Source: Heloderma charlesbogerti (lineage: Eukaryota; Chordata; Lepidosauria; Squamata; Helodermatidae). From it: DNA of 64,000 bases. The notes under the pieces were generated by a model. The model did no database searches. It was not told the DNA's origin and worked only from the letters and a program-made list of their open reading frames with translations. How positions within the stretch are numbered: position 1 is the stretch's first letter; each line of letters begins with the position of its first letter. Made by a program: the position numbers and the translations under genes. This document shows, piece by piece, positions 1 to 12,116 of this stretch. The stretch spans positions 620,001 to 684,000 of the forward strand of contig JANEZZ010001909.1 of assembly GCA_026122225.1 (NCBI GenBank), given 5' to 3'.

Positions 1-239
1 TCCCTGGTTTGTCAGATTTAGCCTCTGAAAACCAAAGCAGCGTTTTGACAACAGCCGGAAGGAGGCGTGCTCTGGATGACCAAGCAGTATAAAAACTGCA
101 TTTGGGACTAGAGACCCAGTGGGGTTGGGAAACCCCTTGAGATACAAAACAAATGATGGCCGAGAAGGAATCCATAGGTTTCCCTTTCGCTTTGGCTGTT
201 GACCTGGATGGTGCACAGTGGCTCAGCGGATGTTTCCAA

Positions 240-575
240 CAACAATCAAAAGGGGTTGGCAACCTCCACTCAGGGGCCAAATCTGTCCACACTGCTAGCC
301 CTGGCCCCCAGCCCCTTTCCCACAACCACTGACGGCTTGGTGGTGTCCCAACATTTGTGCTGTTTTTCCCCCCTATTCTAGAAGGCTGAAATACCTCTAA
401 GGCTTAGTCACAGCCAGTAAGAGCTTTCAGCTACAATATGCTGGTATTTTTTGTATTTGGCCCTGCCCCCTTCGCCTTTGGCCCTGCCCACCACTGGAGT
501 GCAGCCCCTGAGAGCTTCTCTGAAATCAAACTGTCCCTCAGGCTGAACGAGGTTCAACACCCCTGCCTTACATGC
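240..575 (-). repeat. Unclassified ~320-bp dispersed repeat, copy 1
   Basis: Shares an ordered set of blocks (GGCATTTCAACCTT, AGAATGGGGGAAAA, AACCACCAA, GGTGGGGC) with 17095-17390, 23685-23930, 24705-25015 and 29665-29925. This copy is in the opposite orientation to the last three. Confidence 0.55.
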
Positions 576-630
576 TCACAACTCTCAAGTAAGAACAGAG
601 TGCCCAAGAAGAAGAATTTAAGGCAGGCTT

Positions 631-702
631 TCCCCAACCTGGCACCTTCCAAATATGTTGGATTACAACTCCCATCATCCTCAGCCAGCATGGCCAATGG
701 GT
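631..702. repeat. hAT-like fold-back MITE, left half
   Basis: Family consensus: a roughly 120-bp hyphenated palindrome starting CAGCCTTCCCCAACCTGG, with ACTACAACTCCCATCAT inside and ending in its complement. Only the left arm is present here. Confidence 0.7.
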
Positions 703-739
703 ATTTAGGAAGGGTATTTGGGAGACAGCAGGCTGTGAT

Positions 740-1165
740 CATCACTATTTATTTATTTGTTTATTTAAAACATTTGTATCCTGCCCTGTATCATTAAGAT
801 CTCACGGCAGCGTACAGATAAAATCAATGTAAACAGTATAAAACAATAAATAATGTAAACAGCTAAAAACATATTAAACCATTAAACAAGCTAATCCCAA
901 TTAAAATCTAAAACAATAAAACAGTTAAGACACTGTGCTACTTTAGGGAATGCATTTAGCCCTCAAAGGCTTTGGTAAAAAGTCATGTTTTTACTTGGTG
1001 CTGAAATGAAACCAATGTCTGCGCCAACTGGGCCTCCAAGGGGGGGCATTCCACAACCGGGGCAGCCACAGCAGAGAAGGCCCTCTCCCACATCCCACTA
1101 CAGTGTATATCTCGCACTGGTGGGATGCAGAGGCGGCCCCCTCCAACAGATCTTAGTTATCTAAG
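740..1165 (-). mobile_element. L2/CR1-type LINE 3' end
   Basis: Starts with TTTATTTATTTG tail-like sequence and runs into a GC-richer block also seen, in the same order, at 32076-32560. There is no intact reading frame. Confidence 0.55.
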
Positions 1166-1251
1166 TATCCAACAGATACTTTGATACCGCCAATGCAACA
1201 GAAACTGCTTTGAAATTCCTATGCTGTTTTTCATAGCTGGACATAAACTGG

Positions 1252-1381
1252 CATTCCCCAACCTGCTGCCCTCCAGATGTTTAGGGGTGACAACTCCCAG
1301 CAGTCCTGACCATTGGCCATGTTCGCTGGGGCTGATGGGAGTTGAACTCCAAACATCCAGAAGGCACCAGGTTGGGGAAGC
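1252..1381. repeat. hAT-like fold-back MITE, full
   Basis: Both arms are present, from CATTCCCCAACCTG to CAGGTTGGGGAAGCTG. Confidence 0.8.
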
Positions 1382-2318
1382 TGAATATAAAGGTTAAGAT
1401 CCGTGCAGCAAATAAAACGGTGTTTTAAGTGCTGTTTGTTTACTGACATTCTTGTGTGCAAGCATGGGAGTTTTAGCAGAATGCCTCAATTATAGCAACA
1501 TTTGCCTTTTTTTAATTACTAAAAGGTTTACATTACGCTATGGAAAGGCAAAGTCTTCGCCATATATAAACTGAATTATACTATTGGTCCTGTCTGGGGG
1601 TAATGGTATGCTGGGATTCTTCAGAACTGGGTCACATCTGGACTGAGCCAAAGTCATTATCCAGTTTGTATATGGTGGAGACCTCGCCTTCCCATGGTGT
1701 AATGTAATCCTTCAGAATTCTGGTGTACCGGGACTGAGTGAATGTGCTGGTCCGTGCTGCCTGATTGCTCCTGCTTGGTGCTTCCTGCCAGCTGGAGCAG
1801 CTAAACAAACCAGGAAGCCTCTGTCAGTGGTTTGTTTAGCATTCCATCTGAGCTGGGATCATAAGCCAAGAACAAACCTCTGATTATACTGGTTGGGAAT
1901 GATAGAAATGAACACAAATGTTAAAAACCTAGAGATTACCTTTGTAATCTGATACTTTAACAGGGCAGAGACATGACCTGCCTGTCTGTATAACCCCTTG
2001 TGTATTTTCAAGTAGTGGACTTTCAGACTGGTTGTATTCATACAAAATCCACCGTTCAGCCAACATCTTGGTATCTCCATTACCAAGCACGGCTTCTGCT
2101 TCCTCCCCGCAAACGTGCTTCTTCCCCGGTCGTGCTCCAAGTTAAAAATCTTGGCAAATTCAGAGCAAGGGCCTGATTATTCAGGATTAAGCTTGAAAGT
2201 AAACTATGTGGGTTTCTGAAGGCAGCGGGGAACCCGCTGGCTCTTAAAAGTGGATCGGGGAAGGGTAGCAACCTGGCTGTGCCGCCTCCACCCACTCAGA
2301 CCCCAACCCCAGACATAC

Positions 2319-2479
2319 GGCTCTGGCTGAGGAAGAGATGACGCGCCCGCCTTTGGTGTAACAGGAAATGACCACCATGAACATTCCCAGGTTCTGGTTG
2401 ACTGGCGACTCGGGGAGCTCCAGTTCCAGTGAGATGCGGTATGGCTGGCCGTACATGAGGACCTGAGGGCAGAGAATGT

Positions 2480-2519
<40 letters not shown>

Positions 2520-5500
2520 CTTGTCCCAGTGGCCCTGCTCCTCCAGCTTTTTGAGGGCCCTGGGGCTAAGTGCCTTCAGTGGGGGCCCTCCCTTGGTAAA
2601 TCTACCTTCTCACTGCCATTGTCACCAGCTGCTGCTGCTCCTCATCCTCGTTCTCATCATGGCCACCGCTTCCTTGCTTGGCAGGCAGAGAGCCGGCAAG
2701 CATGTAGGCCGAGGCATCTGCTGCACCTCTTTCTCGTCACCACCGTCAGGGCCAGAGCAAGAGGTGAACAAACAGGCAGCAGTAGAGAAGAAGAGGAGCG
2801 ACTGCAGGGGGCTCTTGCCAGTGGGTCAAATTTAGCTCCAGAGCAAGCTATCTTTGCCCATTTCGTTTTCTCTGGCATTAACCCAGCCATTAAATTCTTT
2901 CTTATTGCCATAGTGGCATCTGTGCATTGCCCATGCCTGTCCTAGACAGTGACCTAATTTAGCATGTTTACTCTACTAGTTGTATTTAATAAACAAATCT
3001 GAAAAATGCCCCGTATTAATTTTTTGTGTTCCCAATTTACCACAAGTATCTGACCTGAAATATCTCAGGAAAAAAAATTAGTCACATCAATCACTTTGGC
3101 TGCAATCCTATGCACGTTTAGACAGGAAAAAGTCTTACAACTCCCAGCAGGCCCCAGCCAGGCAGGACTTTTTTTCTGTCTAAACACGCATAGGATTGCA
3201 CCCTTAATGTAATTTAAATGTCATATTATGTAGACGTTTTTACTGGATACTTGTAAAAATACTTGTAAAAAATTAGAAGCAATAGCATGTACTTCCCTTA
3301 TACTGTTTAAATTTACAGAAAAAAATACAAAGGTACTGAAAACTGTTGATCTTATAAATTCTAGCAACCCAAAGAAATGTGCATGACATGCTGACAACAA
3401 CTCCTCTACAACTTTGAAACTGCCAAGGCTGCCCAATATTGTATTTGCAATTGGCATCCATTCATTGTTACTAATGAATGTATGAAATGGAAAATTTCCT
3501 GCAGAAAAAGAAAGCACTGGGACGTAGCCAAGGCAAGTGAAGCCTTACATAATTGCAACCGATTCCCCTCCTTTTTAGGTCACAATGGGTTCACATGCAG
3601 GCAGGGTGTACAGGTATTGTGGGGGTGGGCAAATGAATCATATTTTATAGGACAGTAAATTTTATGGAATTAATTGCAAGGCTGCAGAGAATGGGCGTAG
3701 CATCATGGCTAAGAACAGGAGCAGAACAGGAATAGAACAGGAAGTCCTGGTCTTGGTCCAAATCTCATCTCACTAGGTGGCTTCAGGCAAGGCACTTTCT
3801 CTGCCTCAGCTGTAAAACAGGGAAGAATAATACCAGCCTAACCTTGCAGGACTGTTGTAAGGACTACAGGAGCGTGGACCTGGATTTATATCCCTCTGAA
3901 TTGTGTCTGTAATCCAGCCCTTGCAAATAAGCCCGGGAAAGTTACTAGCCTACAGCTTGCTAGGGGCTCAGAGAGAAAGGACGGAAAAACTCTGTTGCCC
4001 TGCAGCAGCCCACTGCATTCCTATGCTGGCCACGGAAAAGAGACCCCCCCATGGCAACCCACTTTGTTTCCATGCTTGGCACAGAGGACGGATGGCGTGC
4101 TCCACCCCTCCTCTGCCCACCTGCTCACTTGCCTGCCTACTGTTCCTAGTCGCCTCTGGCGACTAGGTTAGTCCTTAAAAACAAGGCTGTCTTCATCTGC
4201 TTGATATCAAGGGCACATTTCCAGCTGAGATGCTTTGTACAGACTGCAGGGTGGGAGAAAGAAGACTTGTTTCAGCTCTGCATGACATCCCTATCCACCG
4301 TTTTGGCAACCACATCCATCTAACTGCACTGTCTCCAACCTGGTACCCTCCAGATATGCTGGACTACAACTCCCATCATTCCTAGCCAGCATGGCCATTC
4401 ACCAGGTTGAGGAAAGGCTGATCTAACTCAAAGTAACGGCAGCCGCAGCTGCATGAAATCCTTAGTTACAAGCATATCATGCAGAGCAGGGAATGTTATA
4501 ATGCAGGAACGCATCATGCAGTAGCTCACCTGGTCACGGCTGTCCTTGATGAAAGAAATATTGGCAATGGGAAAGGAGCACAGGTCTGGTCCAGGCTGGC
4601 TGCAGTCTGTCCTGAAAAAGGTCGAAGGTCCCGCCCCCAATCACATTCAGAATATAAAGACCCCCTGCCTGATCAGACCAATAGGCCAGCAAATAGCTTT
4701 CCACGGTGGCCAGAGAGATGTCTCTGGGAAGCCCCACAAACAGGAAATGTGGGCAAGATCCATTTCCTGCCATGGATTCCTCTGCAACTGGGATGCCGGG
4801 CTATGATGCTCCTGCCCATGGAGGAGCCATTCAGCCATGATGACTAGTAGCTGGATGAGACCAAGGGCTTAGCTAGTCCAGCATTCCCCCACAGTGGCCA
4901 ACCGGATGCCCCAGTGGGAATGCCCACATGCAGGACCCAACAGTTATCCATGCTTTGGTAACCTCTCGGTTGGATTGCAGCAATGCGTTGTAAGTGGGAC
5001 TACCATTGAAGACAGTTCAGAAACTTCAGTTAGCTCAGAACAGGGCTGCTAGGTTACTAACCGGGCCGGGCCGATTCGACCGTGTGATGCCAGTGCTTCA
5101 TCAGTGGCACCGGCTTCCGGTCCATTTCTGAGGCCAATTCAAAGCGTTGGTGTTGACCTTTAAAGCCCCAAATGACACAGTCAAAACACTCATTCATACC
5201 TCAGCTTATTCACCTGAGCGATGACAATCCAAATTCACTCAGTGCCTTTGTTTTATTTATAAGGATCTCAAACAAAAACAGAAAGCAGAAATCCAAGATC
5301 CCCAGTGGTGCAATAGCTTTATTAGGACCAACCAACATTCCATTACTAGGTGCAAGCTTTCGAGTTCTGCAGAACTCATCATTGGACTACGTGGTACAAA
5401 AGAAGCAGGGGATGGGGGAAAAGAAACAGAAAATAAAAACAACACACAACCACCAATGACACTGCTAACAGAAGAATAAAAAAGGAAGCAAAATAACATC

Positions 5501-7346
5501 AGTAGATTAAGACAAAAAAAATAGAGAGGCAAAGCTTAATTGATCCATCAGTTTAACAAAATCTGATCCTTGATCAGATAAAAAGGCAGTCCCAATCAAC
5601 CAGGAAGATCTTTTTAAAAAATTTTAATGGAAGTACTTATAAAGACCACAAGTGCCTAGCACCCCTTAACAGCACAATCCTATGCATATGTAGAAGTAAG
5701 CCCACTGTGTTCCGTGACACTCGCTCCCTAATAAGTGTGGTTAGGACTGCAGCCTAAGAGAGGCATCCCTCCTCCTCGCACGCAGGAGAGAATACTTCTC
5801 CTGGGATTAGTGCTGCTTATTGACAGGTATCCACATCATCCATCAGCAACAAAGTAATACATATACTGTCCATTTTACCTCCTATGCAAATTTAACTGGT
5901 CAATCAGGTAGAACTCAGATAAAAACTTAAGCTCTGGACACCACAGTTGAAGGATATCAACAAACTGGAATGTGTCCAGAGCTGGGCAACAGAGATGGTG
6001 AGAGGTGTGGAAGCAAAGTCCTATGGGGAAAGTTTGAAAGAGGTGGGTATGCTTAGACTGAAAAGGAGGTGTTACAACAGCAATCTTCAAGTATCTGACT
6101 GGTTGTCACAGAGAATCAGGGGTGGGCAGACTTCAGGCTTGAGGGATCTACTTTGTCTTAAGATCCACCAACTGGAGCCTGGTGCAAAAGATGTACACTC
6201 AGAATTACAGAATCCCAAACCCAGGAATCTATTCTGAGATCTGCATGGAGCTCACAGTCCTTTCACACCAAAATCTACTCCTGCTTTATCTCAGGCGTTC
6301 TTGACTTCAGCAATATAATTTAAGGTAGGTGTGTGCGTGTGCCTGGAGTCATTTTCCTGCTGCTATTCCTAAACAATTGGGAGTCAGAAATCCTTGCCAA
6401 TCTATTACGAATCACCCAGAGATCTAATGCTAGATCCAGTTCCACCTTCTGCTCACCCCTGACACAGATGGTGGGGCTAATTTGTTTTCTGTTGCTCCAG
6501 AGAAGCCTTCCCAACCTGGTGCCTGCCAGATGGGTCAGAGTACAACACCCATCATCCACAGCCTGCAGGCCCATTGTGGGGGCTATGGCCAGGGAGGCTG
6601 GGTTTTGCAGTCCAACACACCTGGCAGGCACCAGGTTGGGGAAAGGCTGCTCCAAAGGGCAGGTTTCAATTACAAGAAAGGAAATTTTGAGGAAACATTT
6701 AAGAATCACCTACTAATGGTATGAGCTATTTGACAGGGGAAGAGACTGCCACAGAAGGTGGAGGACTTCATGCAGAAGCTGGATGGTTTCCTGCACTGCC
6801 AGGGGGATGGACTACATGATCTTTGAGGTTCCCTTCAACTGATGATTTTAAGATTAGTTGACTAAGATCAGTTTAAATCAGGCAACAGCCTTACAGAAAA
6901 GGCTACTTAAAAAGCTCAGGAAACAGGACTTCCTTAGCCTGGCACCTACGCAACGGTAGCAGTGGTGCCAGGCAAAAAGTCCATATTGAGGAAGTTCCAG
7001 AGCTAGGGAGCCACCACCGAAAAGGTTCTCTCTCCAGCAAGCCACCCACTAGCTTCCGATGGTGATAGAACCCGAAAGTTTACTACAACTGACAAGAGGC
7101 GTTTTTCCCCACCCCACCCATCCACCCGGCAACTAACCTGAACTGGTAATGTACGGGGCTGACGTAGCTGACTGTAGGCATGTAGGAGTAGTAGAAGCTG
7201 CCATAAAGGAAGACTGAGATCCACAGGAGAAGCAGCAGAACGCAGAGCAAAATGGCTGTTTGCAAGACGGTCCGGCGCACCCGGAGCATCAGCAGCGCAG
7301 CCACCTCTTGGGCCCACACCAGGAAGGGCCCAGCACTCCCCGACAT
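2319..7346 (-). CDS. BSCL2: Seipin, 5' part (three coding exons; gene runs off the left edge)
   Basis: Seipin is an ER membrane protein that organises lipid droplet formation. Three coding exons are visible, in coding order 7346-7138, 4611-4530 and 2462-2319; they join in frame (phases 2, 0, 0) with GT-AG borders. The 145 residues start at the first in-frame ATG. Residues 29-49 form the first membrane helix, followed by the conserved [15 protein letters not shown] stretch, then the start of the lumenal domain with YGQPYR and [13 protein letters not shown]87-I-S89 is an N-glycosylation sequon at the place of the human NVS site mutated in motor neuron disease. The next expected exon (second half of the lumenal domain) was not found in 1-2318, so it probably lies outside the window. 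An AG at 7393-7392 could be the acceptor of a 5' UTR intron from the CpG-rich region near 10 kb. Identity is clear; only the N-terminal third can be judged. Confidence 0.95.
2483..2515. repeat. (GA)n microsatellite
   Basis: Perfect GA dinucleotide run. Confidence 0.95.
2545..2845 (+). repeat. Unclassified ~340-bp dispersed repeat, copy 1
   Basis: Shares TCACCACCATTGTCACCAGC-type blocks, a GGCAGGCAGAGAGCCGG block and a GCGACTGCAGGGGGCTCTTG block with copies at 15500-15605, 15829-16195 and 35930-36280, always in plus orientation. It has no tRNA head and no reverse transcriptase match that I can see. Confidence 0.65.
3100..3206. repeat. PIF/Harbinger-like MITE
   Basis: A hyphenated palindrome whose arms read GGCTGCAATCCTATGCACG and its complement. 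The right end is followed by TTA, the expected target duplication for this superfamily; the left TTA is degraded. Confidence 0.65.
3688..3870 (+). mobile_element. MIR-like CORE-SINE
   Basis: Diverged but ordered match to the MIR pattern: 'ggcaaggcactttctctgcctcag', 'tgtaaaacaggg..ataata' and 'gcaggactgttgtaagga'. Confidence 0.7.
4326..4420. repeat. hAT-like fold-back MITE with 8-bp target duplication
   Basis: Flanked by perfect 8-bp direct repeats ATCTAACT at 4318-4325 and 4421-4428. This is the best evidence in the window for hAT-type insertion of the family. Confidence 0.85.
4935..5205 (+). mobile_element. L2-type LINE fragment (end of reverse transcriptase ORF)
   Basis: Degenerate sequence like the end of an L2 ORF2: CTCGGTTGGATTGCAGCAATGC, then blocks for the QNRAAR- and H-W-LP-type motifs. 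Frameshifted and non-functional. Confidence 0.55.
5285..5410. repeat. Unclassified dispersed repeat
   Basis: 'Tttattaggaccaaccaa ... gcaagctttcgag' resembles a repeat I associate with reptile genomes. Family uncertain. Confidence 0.35.
5666..5752. repeat. PIF/Harbinger-like MITE (AATCCTATGCAT type)
   Basis: Arms CACAATCCTATGCAT and its decayed complement around AGTAAGCCCACTGTG. Confidence 0.55.
6500..6647. repeat. hAT-like fold-back MITE
   Basis: Flanked by TGCTCCA direct repeats (6493-6499 and 6648-6654). Its centre is diverged and CA-rich. Confidence 0.75.
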
Positions 7347-9589
7347 GGCGTGAGCAGGAGAAGGCAGCAGAGAGGAATCCAGGGGAGCGTTCTGAGGCCC
7401 CGCAGGATCAACACACTGAGCAGCAAGGCGCCCTGCAATGGCACTGGGAGAAAGCTGGGAGACTGGAGGTGGGAAATGTAACAGCAGTTCCTTGCGCAAC
7501 GCAGAGGCTAGTAAAAAACGTTCCCTTGATCCTAGCTGGACAGCACCCAGGCCTCCTACTCAGGAAACAGAGACTGGCTTCTGGTTCTCATGCTGCTCCG
7601 TTTGTGCCTCTTGGCTTTTTGGAGGCTCTCTGTATCCATGAGAGAGACGGGTGCCTGGGGGTCAGTGACTCCACAGCATGGCGAACAATGGGGCCGCTTA
7701 GCTTAGCTCAGCATTCTCTTGGGAATCAGGCAGTCTGCAGTCTCAGCAACTCTGTGGGCTGGAAGGGGCATGGCCAAGAAGACAAATAAAAGATTAGCGC
7801 TGTCTTTATCATATAGAAGTCAGGTCATAGACCAGCACTGCTCCCCCAGAACCACCAAAGGGGGGGGGCACATCCCTGCCCCCAGAATTTGCCATGGGAG
7901 TGGCCAAAAAAATGGCAATTTTTTGCTGCTACTGCATCAAATTCAGCAACATTAACGGGGGCCGCAAAAACAGCTGTGGAGGCCGCATGTAGCCCACACA
8001 TTGCAAGTGTCTTTAACAGGGGTGGGCAAACAGGGGGAAGGGAACCAGAAGGACTTTGAACAAGTGTGGGTACAAAAGAGATGAGAATAGTGCCACCAAT
8101 CCAGTGAGTCACAAAACAAGTTGGAGAGAGCACGTAGATTTGAGCAAGAATTATGAAACGTCTGGGAGAGAACAGCAATGGCGTGTAGGAAGGAATGTAG
8201 GAACTACAATTCCTGGATTTCTCCTCCAGCCTAGTTCTTTCCCAATTGTGTTTAAGTTGATCTACTTCAGACTGCAATGGGGGGTTCACAAGCTCCTCTT
8301 TGCAAATGCTTGGTAATTTGAAGAAAAAAACCCACTCTGCATATAGAAAAGCAGCATATCAGGGAGAAACATGCTAGTTTTCAATGTGCAGGGACATATT
8401 TGTATGCGGGGTGCAGTCAATCATAAAAGCTCCCCCCACCCAGCAGTATGAAAGTGGTAGAGGCCAGATCCAAGTTGATAAGTTAGTGAGAAGTGGGCCT
8501 CTGAGGCAGAACAGGACCAAAGTTTTCAGAACTTTTAATGCTGTTAATGGGCAGTGGGTAAGGGAGGAGAGGGGGAGGATAAAGAAAATGGAAGTCCATC
8601 TTCTAGGACCAGGATCTATCTTGGGAGGGTTTTTTACTACAATCTCCAGGTCTAGTAACCAGTTGCAATATAGGGATTTGGGGGACCACTAGGCACAAAC
8701 TTGTGCATCAGGAGAGTTACTACACACAGACACACCCAGTGAACCATACAACTGAGCTAACCAGAATATATGCAAACACAAATTACAGATGAGGGACTTC
8801 AACCGGCAGGGCTGTGTAAAAACCTAATCAAAGGCAATTATTTTACAGGGGAGGAATACCATGAGATAAGCAATCAGCCCAATCAGTTGTGGCAGACACT
8901 TTTTTTAATTTGCAGTTTTAAACAGCAAGTTGTAGCAGCACTCTTAAACAGAATAAAGCCTCATTTTACAGCTGGGGAATGCGGAGGCTCCAGAGACCCA
9001 CTACTTGGGCATGGATCAGCCAAGCAAATGGCAGCATTTTTGTTGTCATTCCTGTTGTTCAACAACTGAGAATCAGAAACCCTCTGCTGATCCACTGCAT
9101 TTCAGCCAGAGATCTGCCCATCCCTGTTCTAGGATTTCAGCTACACAGATCAAGACTGGATTACACTCTGAGCCCTTGGAGAAGTAAAAAAGGCCATTTC
9201 TCAACTTAATTTTTTTTAAAGTTAGATATTTTACACCCACCACAAAACATCACATCCTAGTTTATATACTAGCTAAAGCTTCTTCTTCTTCTTAAAAAAA
9301 AAAGGTACAGTCACAGCTGGAATTAGCAATGCTAAGATGTACACATAGTTAGGATCCCTGCTTCCCAAACAAGAAAAAAGCAGAAAGGAGAAGGAATTGG
9401 GGTGGGGATGATTGCTTTATATTAAATGGAAAGAGAGGGGAGACTCTGCACTGGACTTATCTTGTTTTTGTGGGGGAGGGGAGGGTCCCCAATACCTGAA
9501 CTCCACCTCAACTTGCAAGGGAGAGCAACATAAGGAGAGGTAAACCATACACACCTGGACACTGTGGACTCATCCAGAGGCAAAGGGGA

Positions 9590-9890
9590 TGGGGAAGGAG
9601 TCCAGACACCCGGGTTGTGGACACAGAGTCAGATGGGAAGGAAGGTCAGGACAGACAGACATCTATGTTCCAACATGAACTTGGGGGAGGAGAGGAAGTA
9701 GAGAACTGGGAAGTCGGACACCTGGGTTCCAACCACGAGAGAGGGGAGCAGATTAATTAGAAACCCGGACGCCTGGGTCCCAGCCACAACTGGGGGGGAA
9801 GCAGCTAAGTAGAAACTCGGTCGCGTGGGTCCCAGCCACAACTGGGCGGAGGGGGGGCAAAAATGAGAACACCTGAGTTGTTTCCAAGGC
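9590..9890. repeat. Minisatellite, period about 52-56 bp
   Basis: Five or six units containing CCTGGGTYCCARCCAC followed by a G-run. The right-hand three (near 9719, 9771 and 9823) are 52 bp apart and closely alike; units to the left are increasingly diverged. It abuts the CpG-rich promoter. Confidence 0.75.
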
Positions 9891-10150
9891 CGGCTGGAGC
9901 GACTCCTCCTCCTCTGTCCCCCTCACCCCCCTTCTCGCTTCTTCTGCCTCTCCAAAAATCTGGGTCTGCCTCTTCCGGGTTTAGCCCCGCCCTTGCGAAC
10001 TCTTCGGAAGGGAGGCGGGAAGGGGAGGCGGGCCTTTTTTAAAGCTCCTGCAGCGAGCATCTCCCAGTCACGTGGTCGGAAGGATGCTGCCGCCGCCCGC
10101 CTGCCTCCCGTTTCCATGGCGACCAAGCAGCAGCAGGGGAGACCAGCCCT
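9880..10150. promoter_or_regulatory. CpG-rich promoter region between BSCL2 and GNG3
   Basis: A short GC- and CpG-rich block in an otherwise CpG-poor interval. It holds an ETS-type CTTCCGG (9972-9978), a GC box CCCCGCCC (9985-9992), an E-box CACGTG inside GTCACGTGG (10069-10074) and an RFX X-box-like palindrome at 10110-10123. By position it is the best candidate for the BSCL2 start (5' UTR exon spliced to the ATG exon at 7346) and perhaps for the GNG3 start in the other direction. Confidence 0.6.
10110..10123. promoter_or_regulatory. RFX X-box-like palindrome
   Basis: GTTTCCATGGCGAC matches the two half-sites of an RFX X-box (GTTNCC-AT-GGNAAC type) with one clear deviation. It sits inside the CpG-rich promoter block. 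Confidence 0.45.
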
Positions 10151-10449
10151 CGGCCTCCTTCCCAATTACTGACATTGGTGCTGGGGTGGGGGGGAAGGCT
10201 CCCATGTTCTCCCTGTTCCAACTCTAAGAGGGTTAGGAGGAGCGGGGAGACGGGCTCCTGTTTATTCCCCTCCTCCTCTCAGTTGTGGGAGGCGCTCAAG
10301 GTTAAGACGGTGGAAGGGAAATTGGCAGCTCGGACTCCTATCCCACTGATGTGGGAAGGGCTGGGTTGCCTTCCAGAAGTCCTGCCTGCCTGCCTGCCTG
10401 GTCTATCCAGCCTGCCGCTTTTGTCTCTCTTTTAAATAGCACAGCGCAG

Positions 10450-10590
10450 TATATTTACTTATTTATTTAACATCCCACCTTTCTGCCCAAAAATGGCACT
10501 CAAGGCAGCTGACAGTAAAATCCAGATTAAAAACAAAGCCTTAATTAAAAGATAACATAAAATTAAAAACACAGTTATAAACACATCAAT
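10450..10590 (-). mobile_element. LINE 3' end fragment
   Basis: ATTTATTTATTTAAC followed by 'cccacctttctgcccaaaaatggcactcaaggcagctgac', the layout of an inverted L2/CR1 tail. Confidence 0.5.
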
Positions 10591-10720
10591 GGGTGGCATT
10601 CAATGTTAGTCCCATGTAGAGTAGACCCACTGAAATGAGACCGATGCTAGTCACAACTAACTTAAGTCCCATTCATTTCAATGGGTCTACTCTACATGGG
10701 ACTTACACTGGATACTACCC
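10591..10720. repeat. Fold-back MITE (TCTACTCTACATGGGACT type)
   Basis: Nearly complete hyphenated palindrome with arms GGGTGGCATTCAATGTTAGT and its decayed complement. Related half-copies occur at 60120-60215, 60880-60980 and 61180-61260. Confidence 0.75.
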
Positions 10721-12116
10721 AGTAAAAGAAATAAACAGCACCAACCTTTTGTCAATTAAACCAGATACATAACTCTCCATTCACAATCACTCTCTTTGCT
10801 TAGAAACACCTTTTCTGATCTTACGCAGTACCTTATATCCTGCTTCTCAGAGATATACTCTCACAAAGCAGCTAACACTAAAGGCGTTGGACAAAAATAT
10901 ATATAAATATACAAGAACATCACTATCAGAACTGAGGAAATTAAGCCAATGCTTGAGGTTGGGATTTTTTCCAGGTTACACTGGATAGTGAAGATACATT
11001 TCTCAGACCATATTGATAATGTTTTATTTTTCTAAATTTGGTAATTGGAGGTATTCAAGAAACTTCCTAGTAAGCTTTACTAGGTAAGGTGTCTTCTCTG
11101 AAGCAAAATGGATGTGGCACTTATGTGAGAAACTGTCCCCTTGAAGATAAATAACAGTTCTCTCCAATCAAAACAGTCATTTTTATGTAAAACACATTCA
11201 TGCGTGATGACCTCAGATGACAATGACAAATAATGAGTGGTTCCTCTGCACCCCATATTAAGTTTTAGGCCACCCACATGTCCAGCAAACTGTCCTCTAC
11301 AAGATGGCATTGAGTTGTGCCGAGCCCAAAGCTTTTTGTACATACAGTGCACTGTTAAGCATGACACACCATGGCAAGAATTGCCAAAATAAGTAGAAAA
11401 GAATAAGGACCTGGTGCTGTACTATGCCGATTTTCTTTAGTTGGGTAACACAACAACAAAATACACCATTAATACACATGGTGCTTTACAGAGTAAAATA
11501 AAAAAAAGTTTACAATCTAAATTTCAGCAATGAGGGAGGCAACAACAGAAGGGAGAGCGGAAGAGAGATACAAAGGTAATAAACAACAGGGAGAAGGAAG
11601 GAATGGAAAAAGCAAAGGTAAGAGGAGCTGATGCATTTACTGTCTGCAATCCTATACATCAAGGGTGGGCAGAAAGTAGACTGGGATCTACAGGATTATC
11701 TCTGAGTGATTTGCAGAAGATTGGCCAGGGTTTCCTGCTCCCAATTGTCTAATGATAGCAACAGCTAAAAAGCTTCACTCCCTCTATATTAGGTTGCTGA
11801 ACATCAATGTATGAGGGAACACCAGGGATGGATTTGTCATTTGTGAGTGAAAAGACTTATCAGCTTGGTTCTGGTCATGATCACAAATTCCTGAGATGCT
11901 GAGCATGTACTCAGAGGCACCCTATTCCTTAATTCTTAGCATATGTCCATCTGCCCAAGCAAGTGTTCTGAACCTGGTTCCAGTTGGTGGACCTCAGCGT
12001 TAAAGCAAAGTTGATGCTGCAAGCCCAATATCTACCCAGTCTTGCTGTACACATTTACTCAAAAATATATCCCTTAGACTTGAGTGAGACTTACTGTCAG
12101 GTCAATGGGTATAGCA

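Larger units (their letters stand above)
1..2318. other. BSCL2 intron 3 (part)
   Basis: No exon found. It holds a 320-bp family copy (about 240-575), a half fold-back element, an L2/CR1-type LINE 3' end and a full fold-back element. 1700-1860 resembles other segments rich in 'aaccaggaa/tggtttgttt' half-palindromes seen at 23330-23490, 27450-27560, 35640-35880 and 44300-44420. Confidence 0.7.
2463..4529. other. BSCL2 intron 2
   Basis: Contains a GA microsatellite, the first copy of a ~340-bp unclassified repeat, a Harbinger-like MITE, a MIR-like SINE and a fold-back MITE. No coding signal was found. Confidence 0.75.
4612..7137. other. BSCL2 intron 1 (coding region)
   Basis: No exon found. 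It contains an L2-type LINE fragment, an unclassified repeat near 5285-5410, a Harbinger-like MITE and a fold-back MITE. Confidence 0.7.

Noticed and set aside
1..2318. Fourth BSCL2 coding exon in the window
   Set aside because: No minus-strand frame resembles the second half of the seipin lumenal domain; the exon probably lies outside.
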